Assembly: GCA_025024175.1 (NCBI GenBank)
Contig: QCXZ01000064.1
Coordinates: 62,455,325 to 62,519,324, forward strand
Origin: Rhyzopertha dominica
Taxonomy: Eukaryota > Arthropoda > Insecta > Coleoptera > Bostrichidae
Length of the DNA stretch: 64,000 nt
Direction of reading: 5' to 3'
The translations under genes and the position numbers were made by a program. A model generated the notes under the pieces. That model did not search any database. It saw only the letters and a list, made by a program, of their open reading frames with translations, and was not told where the DNA came from. Below, piece after piece: positions 59,394-64,000 of the stretch. The stretch's first letter is position 1, and the number at the start of each line of letters is the position of its first letter.

Positions 59394-60331
59394 TAATGTC
59401 TTTAGGGCACTAGATAACTCGAATGTTTTGACTTATCCAAGGCATTGTCGTTTTCGGTGATAATATATCTGAAAGCCGTTCCATTACTTCGGGTGTGCCG
59501 CAAGGCTCAGTACTAAGCCCATTACTTTTTTGATATACACTGCAGACCTTCCAAACTGTGTTAAAGATTATAGTATTCAGTGTTATGCAGATGACTCGCA
59601 GTTACAATTCTCTTTCAACCCTAAAAGCACTGCGATATCCTGCGAGCTCGTGGACCGAGACCTAAGGGCTATAGCTGATTATTCTCGAAACAATAATTTA
59701 AAGTTAAACCCAGAAAAGTGTGCGGCAATGTTGGTCTGTCCAAATTGTTTGCGAGAAACCATACTGACAGATTTTAAAATTAATATTAATAATCAACCAT
59801 TGACTGTTAACAGCGTAAGAAACTTAGGTTTAATATTTGAAAGCGATCTTCGTTCTAAACAACATATTGCCGGCATAGTATGGAAGGCTTATCTAGCTTT
59901 GAAACTACTGTATTGCAATAGATATCTAATAAATTTCAGAATGCGTACGAAACTTTGTGAATCGTTAGTGTTGACCATCCTTTATTACGGTTTCAATGTG
60001 TTTTTTGCTCATGTCTGGATAAAATAACTAAGTTAAGATTACAGAAAATCCAGAATAGCTGTTGTAGATTCGTTTATCGCATACCCCGTGATGAAAGAGT
60101 GTCCCAAAGAATAGTGGCACTGGGTTGGCTTAGAGTAGATGATAATTATGGGTATAGTTTGTCAGTGTTTTTTTTTAATATGTTGGTAACCTCCTCACCT
60201 CCATACCTTCGAGGCAAGTTTCACTTTAGGTCTGAAGACATAAGTGTTAATGTGAGAAATCTATCTTCACTATCAGTTCCTAAATATCGTACTAGCTTGT
60301 TTCGCAGGTTATTTTCGTATAACTGTGTAAT
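59394..60331 (+). pseudogene. RT-A copy 3, 5' and central part (interrupted by MLE-1)
   Basis: Begins with GTCTTTAGGGCACTAGATAA in the PLE-1 copy. After a large internal deletion it reads ITSGVPQGSVLSPLLF-like text, IYTADLPNCVKDYSIQCYAD (catalytic YADD at about 59590), LVDRDLRAIADYSRNNNLKL, NPEKCAAMLVCPNCLRETIL, VNSVRNLGLIFESDLRSKQH, then, after a frameshift near 60027, MSQRIVALGWLRVDDNYGYS and SLSVPKYRTSLFRRLFSYNC. The 165-codon frame at 59530-60027 is the best-preserved catalytic core of RT-A here. It continues at 62515 after the inserted MLE-1. Confidence 0.88.
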
Positions 60332-62514
60332 TTTTAAAACTTCACACCTTAAATAACTTTAAATATAGCAAAAATTTCTGAGCAGGGTAGACACCCCTTT
60401 AAAAATTTTAAATCGAACTATCCATCTTGTGATACATCATTTGAAAGCTTATTTCACAAAGGGTCTGGCCATGTAATTAGTTTTACCACGTTTAACTTAT
60501 TGACGGGGTAATAGATTAATAGTGCCTACGAAACAGGTTGCTTATTAAATTGAATATTTTGGACTCTTTTCAACAAAATGTATTTTATTTTAGAGCGGAA
60601 ATAGAATTTGTCCTTACGAGAACCCAAAATTTGAACAAACAACTTGTAAAAAATATGACACTTAAAAAAACTCCCAGAATACTGAAAATTTTCTTTTAAC
60701 ATTATTATTATCATTAAAGTATTTATCATGTAATTTTTTAGAAAGTCCATGTCCACGAAAAAGAAAAATTATTTATTTGTAACTCCAAAAACAGTGTGAA
60801 CAAAACCATAGAAATTCAAACCTTACAATAGATTCTCAAAATGTGCACCACCTCTTTCCACACAATAATACAGACAGTTCTCGAACTCCTGCTGCACTTT
60901 TCGGAAAGTTTCAGGTGGAATCCTCCTGCACTCGTTAATAATTCTTTCTCGCAGATCGTCCAGGCTAGTAGGTTGTGTTTTGTAAACCACAGATTTTAAA
61001 TGACCCCATAGAAAGAAATCTAAAGCAGTCAAATCGGGTGATCGTGGCGGCCATTCAATTGTTCCACGCCTACCAATCCAGTGAAGAGGAAATCTATGAT
61101 TTAACCAATTTCGCACATTAATGGCGTAATGCGGTGGGGCTCCATCATGTTGGTAAAACAATTCGTATTCATCCAACATTGGATTTCCTTCAGGGTCACG
61201 TTGGTTTTCTAATTGCTCTGTGATTAAAGGATCAATAACGTTATCAAGTAATTCTAAATACATTCCCCCATTTAGCGTCCCATCAATGAAAATTGGACCT
61301 ACAATTGCGTTGCCAAGTATTCCAGCCCAGACGTTTAGCTTCTGAGGAACTTGTGTATGACCTTCTTTTCGTCACTCCAGTACCTGACGTTATGTTTATT
61401 TACAGAGCCGTTCAAAAAAATGTGCATTCATCACTGAAGCAGATATTTTTTATTAGATTTGGATTTACTATAATCTTTTCTGTCATAATTTCGCAAATTG
61501 CAGTCTTCTATCGAAGTCATCTTCGCCGAGTTCCTGGAGAGTTTTCATCTTATAGGGATGGAATTTGTGCAGTTTTGTTACTTTCCTTACAGATGAATAA
61601 GAAAGTCCAGTGGCTGTAGAAATGTTACGCAAAGAGCTAGTTGGATCCATTGCAAAATGACCAAGTACTTCAAGTTGGGCCATTTCATCAACGACTCTAT
61701 NCCCTGCCCTTTTTTTGTTTACTACAGATCCAGTGTCTTGAAATTTCTGCACGAGATCGAGAATGTACCTAGCGTCGACATTTTTATCGGGGTGCCGTTC
61801 GTTAAACACCCTTTCTGACGCACGAGCACAGCTATCTTCAGCACCGTAAATAAAAATTATTTCTACCCTTTCGGCAGTTGAATAAACCATTATCACTTGG
61901 ACTCTCACTTTAAAATTTCACGCGATTTATAAAAAGGAATGTGAACAAAAAGATGGTCGTGCCAAAAAGTAGCCAAAAAGTTGAAACAAAAAATTGGAAA
62001 CACAAAGTAGATAATTATTTAGCCAATTCAGTATAAACTGTCGAGTTGCAATATCAAGTAATGTCGAAAGAAAATCTTAAATATTTTTGGCATTTTGCTT
62101 AGGTGTAATTATTTTTTAACAAGTTTTTTAGGCTTTAGTAAGGAAAATTTTTATTGTAACTGCAAGACAATAAATTTTGTTAAAAAAAGTCCAAAATATT
62201 CCATTCTATAAGCCACTTGCTACAATGCACTTTTTGACCCACTACCCCGTCAATGGGTAAAAAATAGTAAAAGTAATTACATGGCAAGACTCCTTGTGTA
62301 AAAAGCTTTTAAATGATGTATCGTAAGATGGGTAGTTTCATTTAAAATTTTTGAAGGGGTATCTACCCCGCCAAGAGGGTAAGCGCTATCCATTAAAAAC
62401 TTCTCTCAAAAGTTGTCCCCCTGCAAACAAAAGTTTACCTGTTTTTTGCAAAATTTTAAATTTTTCTTCTATTTAAAGTTATTTAAGGTGTGAAGTTTTC
62501 AAAAAATCACCTGG
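60332..62514 (-). mobile_element. MLE-1 copy 4, inserted in RT-A copy 3
   Basis: The element runs from near 60332 (outermost CAGGGTGATTTTTTG lost, starting at AAAACTTCACACC) to 62514 (ATCACCTGGTA). RT-A sequence on both sides joins up with the uninterrupted RT-A copy 2 at GTGTAATTATATACAACAG, so insertion was at a TA within that sequence. It is about 2.18 kb, the longest copy. About 90 bp just inside the left end is missing compared with copy 3. Confidence 0.9.
60823..61908 (-). pseudogene. MLE-1 transposase, most complete copy
   Basis: Start MRVQVIMVYSTAERVEI at 61908, complete C-terminus GGAHFENLL at 60823. Breaks: a base is missing in the FCEIMTEK codons near 61485 (AATTTGC for AATTTTGC); a T7 run near 61424 shifts the frame by one; and about 14 bp are missing in the NPYIFREG segment near 61364. 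An N is at 61701. The second and third catalytic aspartates (QHDGAPPHY and SPDLTALD) and the C-terminal LDDLRERIINECRRIPPETF segment are intact. It is the reference for the family in this window. Confidence 0.9.
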
Positions 62515-62784
62515 TATACAAGTCTGCTTGTAAATCTGAAAATGTTTTCGTTACGCCAATTCCAAAAGCAGTTGAGGAAAATTTTGTCATTTTCGCAGTA
62601 ATTTATATGCCTAGGTTAGTTTGTTATTGTTATGTGATATAAATAAGTTTTAGTATAAGCTATGTAGCTCGTATATGTGGATTGTTTCGATAGATTGTCC
62701 ATATTTGATTGTTGATTATGGTTTGTAGCAATGAAAAGGTTGAGTTGAGTCGCCTTAATAGAGACGTATTATTATTATTAACTA
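62515..62784 (+). pseudogene. RT-A copy 3, 3' end with (TTA)n tail
   Basis: Resumes after the MLE-1 insertion with AGTCTGCTTGTAAATCTGAA and FRQFQKQLRKIL-like C-terminal coding sequence, then the 3' untranslated part seen also at 16130-16205. It ends in CGCCTTAATAGAGACG followed by TATTATTATTATTA. The tail marks the true 3' end of the retrotransposon. Confidence 0.85.
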
Positions 62785-63120
62785 AATTATCATCTTCTGA
62801 AATATTTAAACCTTTTATAACGCCAGTAAGGTTTGAAGAATTTTTGATGAAACTACTGGTATTTCCTACATAAAGTTACCACAAAATTTTGCCAAACCGT
62901 AACAACGACTACGAATCGTATTAATTATAGGTCTTAACGGGACATTAGTTTTATGGATTTTAGGCAAACCATACAATTTAGGTACCTTGCAATCGGAAAC
63001 AGTTAAAAAAGACTTCTCCTCATTCGAAAGTTTTGATTAGATCATTAGTAATTTTCGAATTTTTTGAGGTAGGATCTCGGGATAATTGTTGACATATTTC
63101 CTCATCTAATAATTCTCATC
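62785..63120 (-). pseudogene. PLE-1 copy 3, N-terminal part (5' half of an interrupted copy)
   Basis: The minus strand contains the N-terminal coding text RELLDEEICQQLSRDPTSKN, SKITNDLI, VPKLYGLPKIHKTNVPLRP-like sequence in shifted frames, and GVIKGLNISEDDN at the left end. It stops at the (TTA)n tail of RT-A copy 3. Its continuation, after a gap of about 90 bp of PLE sequence, is at 59393-58791. Confidence 0.8.
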
Positions 63121-64000
63121 TTCCTACTGCTTCAATTACAACTAAATTACTTAACAACACTGGCCCTAAGTGTCTCACTAACCCACACAGTGTCAGGTTT
63201 ACGTAGCTGATTTTTCTACAGCGACCTGGCAACACAGCATCGCTAGATGTTTATTAATTCTTGTATAAATATTACAGCGTTTTGTCTGAGAATGCAGCGT
63301 CCGTCTGCTGCATTCGCCGATACTCTCTTCTCCATATACTTTAAACGCGGACCCGAACGCGGAGCGCTTGATTACGGTCCGCCATTGCCGTTTTACACTC
63401 CGTGGCCCTTTTTCCCCGATGACGTCCGTGTGCATGAATTAAACAAAAAATTGCAATTTACGTATCGAACGGCAAAGTTTGGGAATGGCGCGCCTTTGCA
63501 ATTCAGACTAGATGGGTCGCTTTTCGTTTGCGGAGCCGGAGCAGATTGTTTTATTAAAGAGGATAATCGATTCCAGGGCCCTGGGAAGGGTGCGGAATAA
63601 TACATCCCTCTGGCCGCCTTTAAAGCTGCCAGATTGGCGTCCTGTCTTGTTGTTTTCGTTACTTCGCGGCCGCGTTAAGTGGGATTCTGTTAATTTAAGC
63701 AATTAGGGTGGCATTTACCTTATTTTTGTTTTCTTGTCGGAACTGTTAACAATAAATGACACCTATAGTATGATAACTTAAAAATATTACGTATTTAATC
63801 GTAATAAATAATGACCGTTCCTATTTTTCTCGTTTGTGAATTTACTAATTAACACTGCAAAAATTTTTATTGTTATAGTTGCACGCAACAATCTATGAGA
63901 CCCATTACACGAACAGCCGATTGGGTGTTTTCACATTTTTTAGAAATCATGCCATGTGTATATTTGGAGCACCCTTGTTACGTCCTATAAATTACAAAAT
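63121..64000. other. No gene recognised; CpG-rich patch at 63290-63690
   Basis: The patch supports overlapping frames on both strands (for example 63247-63600 plus and 63393-63605 minus). None shows a known family motif and no splice context supports an exon. It may be a conserved non-coding element of the ZSWIM locus. The last 300 bp are AT-rich. Confidence 0.45.

Noticed and set aside
63247..63600. 117-codon plus-strand frame near the right edge as a possible ZSWIM exon
   Set aside because: It does not resemble the region that follows the SWIM finger in ZSWIM proteins, there are competing frames on the other strand, and the CpG-rich composition explains the lack of stops.

Overview
This is a eukaryotic, AT-rich, intron-containing and heavily transposon-loaded piece of an insect genome. 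A beetle is most likely: there is a short array reading (TCAGG)7 on the minus strand at 39366-39403, and TCAGG is the telomere unit of many beetles, whereas most other insects use TTAGG. No bacterial, phage or CRISPR features are present. Single N bases are scattered through the window.

Host gene. Two exons of one plus-strand gene are recognisable, 45273-45384 and 53321-53448. With GT-AG splicing they join in frame to give ...[14 protein letters not shown]..., the SWIM zinc finger region of a ZSWIM4/5/6-type protein. The first exon of the gene and everything after the SWIM finger lie outside the window or were not found, so most of 45-64 kb is probably intronic. The intron between the two exons is 7,936 bp. 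About 70 percent of it is identifiable transposon sequence, and one DNA transposon ends only 55 bp before the second exon.

Mobile elements, left to right. (1) A Tc1/mariner family with an N-terminal DUF4817-type helix-turn-helix (called MLE-1 here) has four copies: 337-1846, 6277-7142, 11797-13691 and 60332-62514. (2) Related families are at 2036-2455 (MLE-3), 35401-36745 and 51818-53265 (MLE-2, about 60-bp terminal inverted repeats), 37811-39286 (MLE-4) and 40930-41522 (MLE-5). (3) Tc1-like DD34E and other DDE remnants are at 3475-4029, 9382-9990, 14943-15224, 21656-22417 and 54128-54743, with a classical mariner C-terminus at 7149-7304. (4) Non-LTR retrotransposon reverse transcriptases fall into several families: RT-A at 8445-9381, 16130-17480 and 59394-60331 plus 62515-62784; RT-B at 24438-25335 and 56700-58065; others at 18455-19003, 22420-22770, 34540-35330, 38090-38485 and 42590-43760. 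(5) Penelope-like elements (PLE, reverse transcriptase plus GIY-YIG endonuclease) are at 5281-5535, 26896-29010, 45736-46100, 46616-48425, 49840-51600, and 58791-59393 plus 62785-63120. (6) A Ty3/Gypsy integrase remnant is at 4545-5280. Nearly every coding region is broken.

Most interesting points: hammerhead-ribozyme-like folds in the terminal repeats of the main PLE family, with a non-consensus core; a three-level nest (PLE interrupted by RT-A, itself interrupted by MLE-1) at 58.8-63.1 kb; one shared T7 frameshift in three MLE-1 copies; the interstitial (TCAGG)7 array next to a retrotransposon fragment; and the transposon packing around the ZSWIM exons. All family assignments were made by eye from motifs; no database search was run.
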